8,082 nt of DNA from CAYZJD01 sp964478455 (GCA_964478455.1 CAYZJD010000204.1:1-8082); one strand, 5' to 3'. Shown: positions 1 through 6,621, numbered from the stretch's first letter. A program made the numbers and translations. The notes: generated from the letters alone by a model not told the origin.

Positions 1-69
1 TCCGAGAGGGCATGGTACCAGCCCCGCCGAGCGGCCCACAAGCAGCGCCAGTCCGCTAGCACCCCTCCG

Positions 70-1653
70 CTACCTCACTTGAGGCGCCAGAGGGACCTCG
101 ACGGTCAGGGTCTCCTTCGCATCCAAACGGACCTGCTTTACGTATCTGCCAAGCGCCGCCTGGACGGCTGGATCGTAGATCTGAAGCGCTGCCGTCGCCG
201 GGATCGCATACAACGTGTAGCTGCCCGGCGCTACAGAGCCGAGGCTGAAGGAGCCGTCCGCGCCCGTTTCGGCCGTCTTGGGTAGTTGGAAGCCTGTCTG
301 GCCCTGTTGGGGCAGCAGGAACACGAGCGCTCTTGCGAACTGGGCGTTCTCAGTTGAACCCGGCGCCCGCACCTTGCCCTGAACTCGCGCGCCGTCGAAC
401 CCAACCGCCGCCTCCAGACCGGAGACCCCGCCCTCGCCTGGGACAAGGATCTCAGGGGTTGCGAGCGGCTGTCCCCCGGCGCGGAGCGCTTTGAGATAGG
501 CGCCGGGAGGGAGGCCCTTCAGTCCCAGGCGGTAGCGCGCCGGAGACACCTCGCGGATTGCGAACCGGAGGTCCGCCTCGATTCTGCCCTCCGCGCGCGG
601 CCACCACTCGGGCAGCGCAACCGGCGAAAGTTCGGGTACCCAGTCCGCTGCATCGGTCCCCTCAGGCGCATTCTCGAGCACGATCTGCCCCGTGACGGGC
701 TGCTGTAGCCCGACAACCAGGCGTGCGTCCTCAACGTGGCGGCCGCGGATGCTCACCTGCGTCTCCGCCGCCGCACTGCCATGCCGCGCCACCAGACTGT
801 AGTCTCCCGGCGAAAGACCGCTGAGCACGAAGCCGCCCTCGCGAGAAACGCGGGCAGTCTGCGGAAGACTCACGCGGTAGACGCCGTCCTGCTGCACCGC
901 CTGCACCACACAACGCCCGCACGGGCCTTCCGCCACGGCATCCCAAACGGCGCCGGCGACCGCATAGCTCTGGCCGCGCGACAGGCTCACGTTCGCGCGC
1001 GTGACGTCCTCTCCCCAGCTCAGTTCGACCGGCAGCGCCTGAGCCGGCGCACGCGCGGCGGGATAATATGCCACCGGCGTTCCGGCGTAGAACTGCCCGG
1101 AGGGGCTGCCCGCCGGTGGCGACGAGGCTTGAATCACGTATTTTCCCGCGGGCAGATTGAAGAGCCGGTATTCGCCCGTATCGTCGCTCTCCGCCGTGGC
1201 CGCCATGGATAACGCCGGCCCTGACTCTTGATAGACGACAGCATAGGCGCGGACTTCGGCTTCCGAAACCGGCTCGCCCTCCCAGTCCACAACGCGGCCG
1301 CTGATGGCGCCTTGAGGCCAGAGACTCGGCGCAAGGCTGATCACCTCCGTGCTGTCGCGGAGGACGGCGATGGGACCGCTCCCTTCATACGTCCCATAAC
1401 CCAACTTCGAAACCGTCAGCTCATATTGGCCTGGCGATAGACCGGAAAAGCTGAAGCTGCCATCGGCGCCGGTCGTGGTCCTGGAGACCTTCAGCTCAGC
1501 TTCGCGCGATCTCAGGATGACGGCGGCGCTCTTGAGCGGTTCGCCCGTCTTCGCCGAGCGCACGATGCCGGCCACTTGAACCTGGAGCTGTCCGGCGAAG
1601 CCCGTGACGGCGCACCACAAAACGACCGCGATTGACAACGCCATTTGCTTCAT
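70..1653 (-). CDS. Exported protein with five carboxypeptidase-regulatory-like beta-sandwich domains
   Basis: The 527-residue product has an N-terminal signal peptide (about residues 1-20, hydrophobic run ALSIAVVLWCAV, likely cut after GFA). It then has repeated CarboxypepD_reg/Cna-B-like beta-sandwiches at about 28-86, 116-177, 231-290, 319-392 (degenerate) and 423-484. Each good copy shows the pattern 'G.V....G.P...A.V ... T..DG.F.F..L.PG.Y.L'. A linker near 188-225 (FYAGTPVAYYPAARAPAQA) is of a kind I associate with Acidobacteria secreted proteins. The frame is open 22 codons further upstream, but I chose the ATG at 1653 because it gives the signal peptide and overlaps the upstream gene's TGA (ATGA), which suggests translational coupling. 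No catalytic residues are visible. A structural, adhesive or carbohydrate/protein-binding role outside the membrane is inference; the specific function is unknown. It is probably a paralogue of the upstream gene. Confidence 0.85.
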   Translation of the reverse strand: MKQMALSIAVVLWCAVTGFAGQLQVQVAGIVRSAKTGEPLKSAAVILRSREAELKVSRTTTGADGSFSFSGLSPGQYELTVSKLGYGTYEGSGPIAVLRDSTEVISLAPSLWPQGAISGRVVDWEGEPVSEAEVRAYAVVYQESGPALSMAATAESDDTGEYRLFNLPAGKYVIQASSPPAGSPSGQFYAGTPVAYYPAARAPAQALPVELSWGEDVTRANVSLSRGQSYAVAGAVWDAVAEGPCGRCVVQAVQQDGVYRVSLPQTARVSREGGFVLSGLSPGDYSLVARHGSAAAETQVSIRGRHVEDARLVVGLQQPVTGQIVLENAPEGTDAADWVPELSPVALPEWWPRAEGRIEADLRFAIREVSPARYRLGLKGLPPGAYLKALRAGGQPLATPEILVPGEGGVSGLEAAVGFDGARVQGKVRAPGSTENAQFARALVFLLPQQGQTGFQLPKTAETGADGSFSLGSVAPGSYTLYAIPATAALQIYDPAVQAALGRYVKQVRLDAKETLTVEVPLAPQVR

Positions 1654-3146
1654 CGGGCCGCCGGCAGATCGATCTCGGTCCGGCTGGAGGGCGTGATCGG
1701 CAGCATCCTCAGGTAGCAACCACCCTGTTCCCAGCTCACCTTGTCTTCCACGCGCTCGGGCTCGAGGCTGGACCAGGCGCAGATGCGGTACTCGCCCGGA
1801 ATGACCCTGCTGAACAGGAAGCGCCCGGCTTGATCGGCTTCGGCCGAGTATCTGCCGTTGTCTCCCTGCAAGGCGACCCGGGCGTGCGGCAGCGGCCGGC
1901 CGGTTTTCGGGTCGCCGATAACGCCCAGGACCTGGCCGTGGTCCGCCGCCAGGATGACCGTGAGAGAATTCACGCCAGGCGATAAAACGACCTCGTCCGG
2001 GGACGCGATCTCCCCTCCGGATTTGACGCCCTTCACGTAAGACACCGCGGAATCCACCTCCACGCGGTATGTCCCTGGCCTCAAACCACTCAGCTCGAAC
2101 TGCCGGTCGGCTCCCCGGACCCTGGTCAAGCGGTAGCCGAATCCGTCCCTGGACGTGAACCGGATGGTGACGCCAGCCGGTGGAGTTCCCGCCGCGACCT
2201 CCACGGTCCCGACCACGCTCGCCGGCGCAATCGGCTGGAGGCTGATCCCGTCAACGTCTGCGATCACCTCAAGGGCATCGAGAAAGTAATCAGTGCGTTG
2301 CACCGCCCCGAGTTCCACCACAGCCGCATCCGCGCGATAACGGCCCGCCGGAACGGATTGGAACTGGAAGCGGCCGTCCGGGCCGACGCTCGCCTGAAGA
2401 GCGCGCCCGGAGCCGCTCAGCGGCCGGATCTCCACCCAGGTTCTGTAGCCCTCCCCGAAGGGAATGCCCGAGACGCTGCCCGAGACCCGAAAGGAACCGG
2501 AGCCGGCCGGCGTGAGAACAAGATCAAGCATCTGTTCTCCCTCACCGACCTTCAAAGTCCTCGCGGCGATTTCGCCCTCCCCGCGTCGCGCCCGCACCTG
2601 GACCGACAGCGTGTACGAGCCGCCCATGAGACCCGCGAGCCGGAACCGGCCTCGGTCGTCGGTCTCATCGCTTAAGGGCTTCTCCCCGGCGGCCTGAGCA
2701 TCGGTCCGGCGCGCCCTGACGACGGCGCGGGCGACCGGCTCACCCAGTCCATCCAGAACGGTCCCTGCGAGCACAGCGCCACGAGACAATTCGAAATCGA
2801 TGCCGGACTGGCGGCAACCGGCGGAGCAGTCCAGTATGGCGCGCGGGCCGGCGCGTCCCGCAGCCCGCCGGGGCTGGTATCCGGGTTTGGAGGCCGCCAG
2901 TGTGAGGCGGTCCTGAGGGAGATTTGCGAACTGGTACCGGCCCCTCCCGTCCGTGCGCATTGTGCCGAGAAGTTCTCCACTAAAGGACCAGACCGAAATG
3001 AAGGCCCGTGGCAGTGGGCGCGTGGACTCTCCGGCTCTCTCGTAGACCACTCCCTGAACCCAGGACTGGGCGTGAGCCGGCCGCGTGGTGACGCCGAGAC
3101 ACGCGGACCACGCAAGTGCAGCCGCAAGTGAAAGAAGCCCTTTCAT
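1650..3146 (-). CDS. Exported protein with carboxypeptidase-regulatory-like repeats (paralogue of the downstream gene)
   Basis: The product has 498 residues. A signal peptide is clear: MKGLLSLAAALAWSACLG followed by a likely signal peptidase I site after AHA (residues 24-26). About five beta-sandwich repeats follow at roughly 29-90, 124-186, 219-280, 309-365 and 403-458. The recurring motifs are 'DGRGRYQFANLP', 'DDRGRFRLAGL', 'PDGRFQFQSVPAGRY', 'FELSGLRPGTY' and 'AGRFLFSRVIPGEY'. Two cysteines at 107 and 111 lie in a linker and could form a disulfide. The architecture matches that of the next gene, with which it overlaps by 4 bp (ATGA), so the two are very probably co-translated and may derive from tandem duplication. 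No strong Shine-Dalgarno sequence is seen before the ATG at 3146. The 45-bp gap to the preceding gene holds a small GC hairpin. No enzymatic motif is visible, so the function is not known. Confidence 0.85.
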   Translation of the reverse strand: MKGLLSLAAALAWSACLGVTTRPAHAQSWVQGVVYERAGESTRPLPRAFISVWSFSGELLGTMRTDGRGRYQFANLPQDRLTLAASKPGYQPRRAAGRAGPRAILDCSAGCRQSGIDFELSRGAVLAGTVLDGLGEPVARAVVRARRTDAQAAGEKPLSDETDDRGRFRLAGLMGGSYTLSVQVRARRGEGEIAARTLKVGEGEQMLDLVLTPAGSGSFRVSGSVSGIPFGEGYRTWVEIRPLSGSGRALQASVGPDGRFQFQSVPAGRYRADAAVVELGAVQRTDYFLDALEVIADVDGISLQPIAPASVVGTVEVAAGTPPAGVTIRFTSRDGFGYRLTRVRGADRQFELSGLRPGTYRVEVDSAVSYVKGVKSGGEIASPDEVVLSPGVNSLTVILAADHGQVLGVIGDPKTGRPLPHARVALQGDNGRYSAEADQAGRFLFSRVIPGEYRICAWSSLEPERVEDKVSWEQGGCYLRMLPITPSSRTEIDLPAAR

Positions 3147-3164
3147 GAGCCGGAAGACGACCGT

Positions 3165-3180
3165 CGGGGCTTGAACCCCG
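3165..3180 (-). other. Small GC hairpin in the 45-bp intergenic gap
   Basis: CGGGG (3165-3169) pairs perfectly with CCCCG (3176-3180) across a six-base loop. It sits about 19 bases upstream of the 498-residue gene's start codon on the minus strand. No U-run follows, so it is not a convincing terminator. It may affect message stability or translation of the downstream gene pair. The five-bp stem is short and could be chance in GC-rich DNA. Confidence 0.3.
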
Positions 3181-3191
3181 CAAACATCAGT

Positions 3192-3929
3192 CTACTTCGG
3201 CAGGAGCTGACCAGTGACTGGAACGGATAGCTTGGGGATGTCTGGGTCGTTTGTCTCGATGAAGATCGTGCCCTTGATTTCCCCTGGTTCTACTCTCTCC
3301 GGGTCCAGCCAAACCCAGTTTTCCCACTGGTCGCCGTTCGGACCCCGCTCGGAGGAGATCTTCAGCGGCAGGTCCGACGTGACCTTGATCTCGAATCCCG
3401 GCATGCCTTTACGATAGACCATGAGAATCTGGGCCATTCCCCGGGCCGCTTCCGGCTTCCCCTTGATCTCGCTGATCCCGAAACGTCCCAGGAAGACGGC
3501 GCCGGGGAACGTGTACACGATCTCCCGCACGGACGTGTTCACGGGAATTCGGAGGACTGGAGCCCGTTCGAGATTGGTCTTGAGCAAGAGGACATCGCGC
3601 TGCTTTCCGACAGGCCCTTCGCCTTTCAACGTGACCGTCAAGCGGTAGCGCCGGCCTGGCTCCAAAGTCTCGATGCGAGCGGTAAACCGCGTGCTCGGGT
3701 TCTCGATTCCAATGATTTCAAGCGCTTCCGACTTCCGATTGATGATCTCGATGGAGGCTTCCCTAACGGTGCCCCTTGGCGCTACCACAAAAATCGCCGG
3801 CAAGGGCTCATAGTCGATCCCTTCCACCGGATACGCAGGAATCTTGATTTGAGCCTGGAGCGGAAGGCTTGCTGCGGCCACTGACAATAATGCACTCACG
3901 GCCAAGAAACGAACACTCGGAGGGATCAT
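3192..3929 (-). CDS. Exported DUF1573/ASH-like beta-sandwich protein
   Basis: From the ATG at 3929 the product has 245 residues; an ATG two codons earlier (3935) is equally possible. The frame stays open to 4040, but that part runs into the neighbouring gene and lacks coding character. A signal peptide covers about residues 1-27 (hydrophobic FLAVSALLSVAAASL, likely cut after LQA). Residues about 47-133 resemble a DUF1573/ASH (HYDIN-like immunoglobulin fold) domain: 'GTVREASIEIINRKSEALEI', then 'LEPGRRYRLTVTLKG' and 'LLLKTNLERAPVLRIPV'. Residues about 141-243 form a second copy ending in the typical 'GTIFIETNDPDIPKLSVPV'. Such domains are usually non-enzymatic, periplasmic or surface-located, and of unknown role. 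It sits between a secreted cysteine-rich protein and the two repeat-rich exported proteins. The leader is unusual: a strong hairpin lies directly before the start codon. Confidence 0.78.
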   Translation of the reverse strand: MIPPSVRFLAVSALLSVAAASLPLQAQIKIPAYPVEGIDYEPLPAIFVVAPRGTVREASIEIINRKSEALEIIGIENPSTRFTARIETLEPGRRYRLTVTLKGEGPVGKQRDVLLLKTNLERAPVLRIPVNTSVREIVYTFPGAVFLGRFGISEIKGKPEAARGMAQILMVYRKGMPGFEIKVTSDLPLKISSERGPNGDQWENWVWLDPERVEPGEIKGTIFIETNDPDIPKLSVPVTGQLLPK

Positions 3930-3939
3930 GCACATGATG

Positions 3940-3966
3940 AAAAGGGGCCCGGTGCGGCCGGGCCCC
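3940..3966 (-). terminator. GC hairpin plus TTTT: possible intrinsic terminator, or leader structure of the next gene
   Basis: A perfect 9-bp stem (GGGGCCCGG at 3944-3952 with CCGGGCCCC at 3958-3966) has a five-base loop. On the minus strand it is followed by TTTTC. It begins about 40 bases after the TAG stop of the cysteine-rich protein gene, which fits an intrinsic terminator. The U-run is only four bases and is followed within four bases by the ATG of the DUF1573-like gene, so it may instead be a leader structure controlling translation of that gene. Confidence 0.5.
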
Positions 3967-3970
3967 GGCG

Positions 3971-3977
3971 TTACCTC
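3971..3977 (-). promoter_or_regulatory. Shine-Dalgarno-like GAGGTAA upstream of the hairpin
   Basis: On the minus strand GAGGTAA lies 35 bases before the ATG at 3935, too far for a normal ribosome binding site. The 23-base hairpin (3944-3966) lies between them. If the hairpin folds, the effective spacing falls to about 12 bases. No other Shine-Dalgarno sequence is seen nearer either candidate start. This is an inferred site. Confidence 0.3.
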
Positions 3978-4006
3978 ACAGAAAGACTCAGTGCTGGACC
4001 GGATTC

Positions 4007-4744
4007 CTAGGCTCCCGGCACCACGCCGAACGAACCGCAATCCGTGCCCTCGCAGAAGCGGATCATGGACACCCGCAAGCCCTGATTGTCGTACTCCCAG
4101 AAGTACTCAATGAGAGCCTCGAGATTGAAGATCCAGATGTTGCTGAAACTCTTCTCGCCCGGGTCGCAGGTGCCGCTTTCATTTGCATCGAAACAGCCCG
4201 ACGCTCTCATGTAGTTCGTGATGTCCTTCTGCACGGGTTTGCCGCCATTGCGCACGAGGTCAAAGTCGAAACTTCCGAGCGGCACGTCTTCGCAGCTACC
4301 CTCCACCAAGTCTGCAACGACAGTGTCGTCGAACGTGCACACAACATCCACCTCAGCCTTTCCGCCCGGTGTGCCGAGGGGGGTCGCCCAGACGTCGTAA
4401 CAAACACCTGGGTCGGTACTCCCGGCGTTCACGGGTGTGCACGGAACCACCAATTTGGCTTCGCCGTCAGTTCCGTTTGCATCGGCCACATAGAAGTTGT
4501 TGCCGCACTGAAGACCGTCGGCTGAAGGGTCAGTGTCACCGGTCATGTAGACCTTCGACACCCCATTCAGCCACACGAAGATCCGGTGGCCGTTGTTGTT
4601 GGTCATGTCCGGGTTCTTGGCCTTCGGCACGCCAATGATGTTGACTTGGTACTCCTTTTCCCCAGGACATTGGTTGTTGTTTTGCGCGAGAGCGACCGCG
4701 GCGACCAGCGCGAACGCAATCGCGTAAATCAAGAGTTTCTTCAT
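4007..4744 (-). CDS. Secreted cysteine-rich protein of unknown function
   Basis: The start at 4744 was chosen over the in-frame upstream ATG (4789) because AAGGAG lies six bases before it and because it opens directly with a signal peptide (MKKLLIYAIAFALVAAVALA, cut before QNNN). The 245-residue precursor has ten cysteines, at 26, 80, 102, 115, 136, 151, 184, 193, 231 and 236, all in the mature part. That allows up to five disulfides and implies an oxidising, extracytoplasmic location. The segment at 186-197 (DANESGTCDPGE) resembles a short calcium-binding loop of the dockerin or thrombospondin-3 type, with Asp/Asn/Ser at alternating positions. Other conspicuous stretches are NIIGVPKAKNP, GHRIFVWLNG and SNIWIFNLEALIEYFWEYDN. 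I cannot name a family. It appears less GC-rich than the phosphoesterase gene. It heads the minus-strand group of exported proteins. Confidence 0.82.
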   Translation of the reverse strand: MKKLLIYAIAFALVAAVALAQNNNQCPGEKEYQVNIIGVPKAKNPDMTNNNGHRIFVWLNGVSKVYMTGDTDPSADGLQCGNNFYVADANGTDGEAKLVVPCTPVNAGSTDPGVCYDVWATPLGTPGGKAEVDVVCTFDDTVVADLVEGSCEDVPLGSFDFDLVRNGGKPVQKDITNYMRASGCFDANESGTCDPGEKSFSNIWIFNLEALIEYFWEYDNQGLRVSMIRFCEGTDCGSFGVVPGA

Positions 4745-4750
4745 GCGATT

Positions 4751-4756
4751 CTCCTT
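4751..4756 (-). promoter_or_regulatory. Ribosome binding site AAGGAG deciding the start of the cysteine-rich protein
   Basis: AAGGAG on the minus strand lies six bases before the ATG at 4744, within GGAAGGAGAATCGC. It is the best Shine-Dalgarno sequence in the window and fixes this start rather than the ATG 45 bases upstream. Confidence 0.75.
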
Positions 4757-4772
4757 CCAGTCATGGATGGTG

Positions 4773-4789
4773 TTGAGGATGCTCCTCAA
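4773..4789 (-). other. Leader hairpin upstream of the cysteine-rich protein gene
   Basis: TTGAGGA (4773-4779) and TCCTCAA (4783-4789) are perfect inverted complements around a three-base loop, in the likely 5' leader about 30 bases before the start codon at 4744. It does not cover the ribosome binding site. It could stabilise the message; the role is speculative. Confidence 0.35.
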
Positions 4790-4801
4790 AACTACTGGAT
4801 A

Positions 4802-4830
4802 AGCCTAAGGCAACGGGCCGCAAGAATCAA
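4802..4830 (-). promoter_or_regulatory. Weak sigma-70-like promoter candidate for the exported-protein cluster
   Basis: On the minus strand TTGATT (4830-4825) and TAGGCT (4807-4802) are separated by 17 bases. The -35 box matches the consensus in four of six positions and the -10 box in only three. It would start transcription near 4795, giving a leader of about 50 bases that contains the 4773-4789 hairpin. Position and spacing fit; the -10 match is poor. Confidence 0.22.
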
Positions 4831-4844
4831 GCTAGAACCGCACG

Positions 4845-5295
4845 TGTGAGTACTAGACGTTCTGATACTTTACTGACTCCCGCCATTTTCTGCGCTCGTC
4901 GAAGCACCGCTCAGGCCGCGCTCCTTCAACGACCCAGAGACCAAGCGAGCCTGCCCCCGCCGCCTTCCCTCAAAAGCGGCGGGCATCTGGTGGACATCGC
5001 CGACCGCGATGCCCCTCTACCAGGCCCCCGTGTGGTTCGTCACCTGGTCGATCCTGTACGAATTCCTCAGAGTGGGTACCCGCGCCGCGAATGGTTGAGC
5101 CGGCCTGGCAGGCCGAAGCGCCTGACGGAAGGACCTGCCCCACCGGCAGGTCTTGGTGGGTCACGATGTGCCTGGAGAGGAAACCCATTCCCCTACTCGC
5201 GCTTGCAATTGCTCCCGTTTTCAGGCAAGCTGGAGAGTTTTCCGTCGCTTTCCGGCCTGCGCGCCGAGCCGCGGCGGGCCGCTCAAGACGACGTC
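4845..5295. other. Non-coding stretch with several perfect inverted repeats
   Basis: I find no convincing gene here. The frame of the downstream phosphoesterase is open back to 4846, but the 150 codons look like random GC-rich translation (many Pro, Arg and Gly, no domain). Inverted repeats visible are CCCGCCGC/GCGGCGGG (4956-4963/4976-4983), GGGCATC/GATGCCC (4981-4987/5008-5014), CGGCCT/AGGCCG (5101-5106/5110-5115) and GACCTGCC/GGCAGGTC (5132-5139/5145-5152). The last competes with CCCACC/GGTGGG (5139-5144/5155-5160). The region may hold a structured leader, an unknown ncRNA or a decayed repeat element. Promoters for the phosphoesterase gene should lie here, but I could not pick one. Confidence 0.4.
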
Positions 5296-6249
5296 ATGTT
5301 CGTACGCGTTCTTTATCACGACCACTGCTTCGACGGAGCCGCCTCGGCTGCCTACTTCAGCCGGTTCATCGAAGGCCGCTTCCATCCCGGCGCGGAATTC
5401 GGATTCACCGGGCTCGCCCACAAAGCCGCGCAGCTCTTTGAGGATTCGCTTTTCGACGGCGACGAGAACGCCATCGTCGATTTCAAATACTCGCCCGACC
5501 CGCGCCTCACCTGGTGGTTCGATCACCACCAGAGCGCCTTCCTCAGCGCGGAGGACGAGGATCACTTCCGGCGCGACGCCAGCGGCCGGAAGATGTTCGA
5601 CCCCGGCTTCCGCTCCTGCACTTCCTTCATCGCCAAGGTGGCGCGCGACAAGTTCGGCTGGGAGGCGGCGGACCTCGCCGGCCTGGTCCACTGGGCCGAT
5701 ATCATCGACGGGGCGCAATACAACGACGCCAGGGCCGCCGTCGAACTCGCCGAGCCGGCCATGCAGCTCACCCTCGTCATCGAGAACTCGCGCGCGCCCG
5801 GGCTCATGGACAGGATCATCCGCTGGATGCGCCACGACGGCCTGGCGGACATCATGGCCCGGCCGGAGATCCGCGACGAGTACGGCCCCCTCTATGAGCG
5901 GCACCTGCGCTCGATCGAGGTCATTCGCACCCGCTCGCGGCTCAGCAACGGCGTGGTCGCCTTCGACGTCATCGACGAGGACATGGAAGGCTACAACAAG
6001 TTCATCCCCTACTACCTTTTCCCGCAGGCCGTCTACACGGTCTCGGTCAGCACCTCCAGCTTCCGCACGAAGGTTTCCGTCGGCTCCAACCCCTGGGCGC
6101 CCGCCGCTCCCCGCCACAACCTGGCCACGATCTGCGAGCGCTACGGCGGCGGCGGCCACGCCCGCGTCGGCGCCATCAGCTTCGAGCGCGGCGCCGTCGA
6201 GGAGGCGCGCAAAGTGGCCACCGAAATCGCGGAAGAACTAGCTCATTGA
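5296..6249 (+). CDS. DHH/DHHA1 family phosphoesterase
   Basis: The 317-residue protein belongs to the DHH superfamily of metal-dependent phosphoesterases (relatives include NrnA oligoribonucleases, RecJ and family II pyrophosphatases). Motif I is at 7-14 (YHDHCFDG), motif II at D62 (AIVDF), and the signature DHH at 76-78 (WWFDHHQS). A fourth Asp-containing segment is at 132-139 (VHWADIID), and the C-terminal DHHA1-type glycine motif GGGGHARVG is at 284-292. These Asp and His residues would bind Mn2+ or Mg2+. The substrate cannot be told from sequence; nanoRNA, cyclic dinucleotide products or polyphosphate are all possible. It is probably cytoplasmic, as no signal peptide is seen. I chose the ATG at 5296 because domain homology begins there, although the ribosome binding site is weak. 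It is transcribed divergently from the exported-protein cluster. The stop codon lies in the first unit of an 8-bp repeat array. Confidence 0.88.
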   Translation: MFVRVLYHDHCFDGAASAAYFSRFIEGRFHPGAEFGFTGLAHKAAQLFEDSLFDGDENAIVDFKYSPDPRLTWWFDHHQSAFLSAEDEDHFRRDASGRKMFDPGFRSCTSFIAKVARDKFGWEAADLAGLVHWADIIDGAQYNDARAAVELAEPAMQLTLVIENSRAPGLMDRIIRWMRHDGLADIMARPEIRDEYGPLYERHLRSIEVIRTRSRLSNGVVAFDVIDEDMEGYNKFIPYYLFPQAVYTVSVSTSSFRTKVSVGSNPWAPAAPRHNLATICERYGGGGHARVGAISFERGAVEEARKVATEIAEELAH

Positions 6250-6314
6250 TTCATCGCGTCATTGAGTCATTGAATCAATGGCCCGATGACCCGATCACCC
6301 AATGACTCAATCTC
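6243..6314. repeat. Degenerate octamer array A, with hairpin potential
   Basis: From 6243 the DNA reads in steps of eight: TCATTGAT, TCATCGCG, TCATTGAG, TCATTGAA, TCAATGGC, CCGATGAC, CCGATCAC, CCAATGAC, TCAATCTC. The left units are approximately the reverse complement of the right ones. The array therefore folds into a perfect 12-bp stem, 6261-6272 with 6300-6311. The phosphoesterase stop codon (6247-6249) falls in the first unit. The array resembles array B (44 of 48 positions identical, 6264-6311 against 7581-7628). It could serve as a REP-like element or transcription end; no U-run follows the hairpin. Confidence 0.8.
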
Positions 6315-6319
6315 CTCAA
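6290..6319 (+). repeat. 30-bp direct repeat, left copy
   Basis: These 30 bases are identical to 7640-7669, in the same orientation. The two copies bracket the toxin-antitoxin island. This copy forms the right part of octamer array A. Confidence 0.9.
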
Positions 6320-6369
6320 CCTGAACTGCCACGGCCCCTGTTGAGTGGAACACGCGGCCGGCTCTTCGT

Positions 6370-6375
6370 TAAGAT
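6370..6375 (+). promoter_or_regulatory. Candidate -10 element TAAGAT placed for leaderless hicB transcription
   Basis: TAAGAT lies six bases before the hicB ATG at 6382, so transcription would begin at or next to the start codon. No good Shine-Dalgarno sequence is present. No matching -35 box is seen at 16-18 bases; TTGAGT at 6341 is too distant. The evidence is spacing and a TAnnnT match only. Confidence 0.3.
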
Positions 6376-6381
6376 AGGCCT

Positions 6382-6621
6382 ATGCGGTGGCTGACGGTCG
6401 AGATTATCCCCGACCTCGAACTGGGCGGTTTTACCGCCAGGGCCCCGGACATACCCGCTTACGGCGAGGGTGAAACAGAAGAAGAAGCAATCGCCGATCT
6501 GAAGGAAGCCCTGCGGGCGTACATCGAGGCCTTCGGCCTGGAGGACGCTCTGTCGCGCCTCAACGCCCCGATCTCACTGCGTCAGCTCGACCTGGAACTG
6601 AAAGACCTGGCGCGTGCCTAG
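6382..6621 (+). CDS. hicB: HicB-family antitoxin of a HicBA toxin-antitoxin module
   Basis: The 79-residue product matches the short HicB antitoxin type. It has the partial RNase-H-like fold pattern 'VEIIPDLELGGFTARAPDIPAYGEGET' (residues 6-32), followed by the helix 'EEEAIADLKEALRAYIEAF'. No C-terminal DNA-binding domain is evident; the tail 'ISLRQLDLELKDLARA' is too short for a ribbon-helix-helix. HicB normally binds and blocks the HicA RNase. The order here is antitoxin first, and the hicA GTG overlaps the last codons (GTGCCTAG). The final 55 bases are repeated after a run of Ns, which I read as an assembly artefact; the gene itself is complete. It has no clear Shine-Dalgarno sequence and may be leaderless. 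Confidence 0.85.
   Translation: MRWLTVEIIPDLELGGFTARAPDIPAYGEGETEEEAIADLKEALRAYIEAFGLEDALSRLNAPISLRQLDLELKDLARA

Noticed and set aside
1..69. Start of another minus-strand gene left of 70 (GTG at 62 or ATG at 13, GGAGGGG-like sequence nearby)
   Set aside because: Too little sequence remains to show coding character in any frame; no terminator was seen either.
3147..3185. GGGGTTCAAGCCCC on the minus strand, resembling a tRNA T-arm
   Set aside because: The loop is six bases rather than seven, and no D-arm, anticodon arm or acceptor stem can be found around it.
5009..5098. Short frame beginning MPLYQAPVWFVTWSILYEF, considered as a REP-associated tyrosine transposase remnant
   Set aside because: Only 29 codons, and no HxH or catalytic Tyr motif nearby. 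The resemblance is too weak to support.
5132..5160. H-type pseudoknot formed by loop CCACC with downstream GGTGG
   Set aside because: Only two bases connect the helices across an eight-bp stem, too few to span it; mutually exclusive hairpins are the better reading.
4846..5295. A 150-codon in-frame extension upstream of the phosphoesterase
   Set aside because: The translation is rich in Pro, Arg and Gly with no domain, and DHH homology begins at the ATG at 5296. Long open frames are expected by chance at this GC content.
5153..6241. Long open frames overlapping the phosphoesterase gene (362 codons on plus, 312 on minus at 5221-6159)
   Set aside because: They are low-complexity Ser/Thr/Arg/Pro or Val/Gly/Asp shadows of the DHH gene, which has clear motifs in its own frame.
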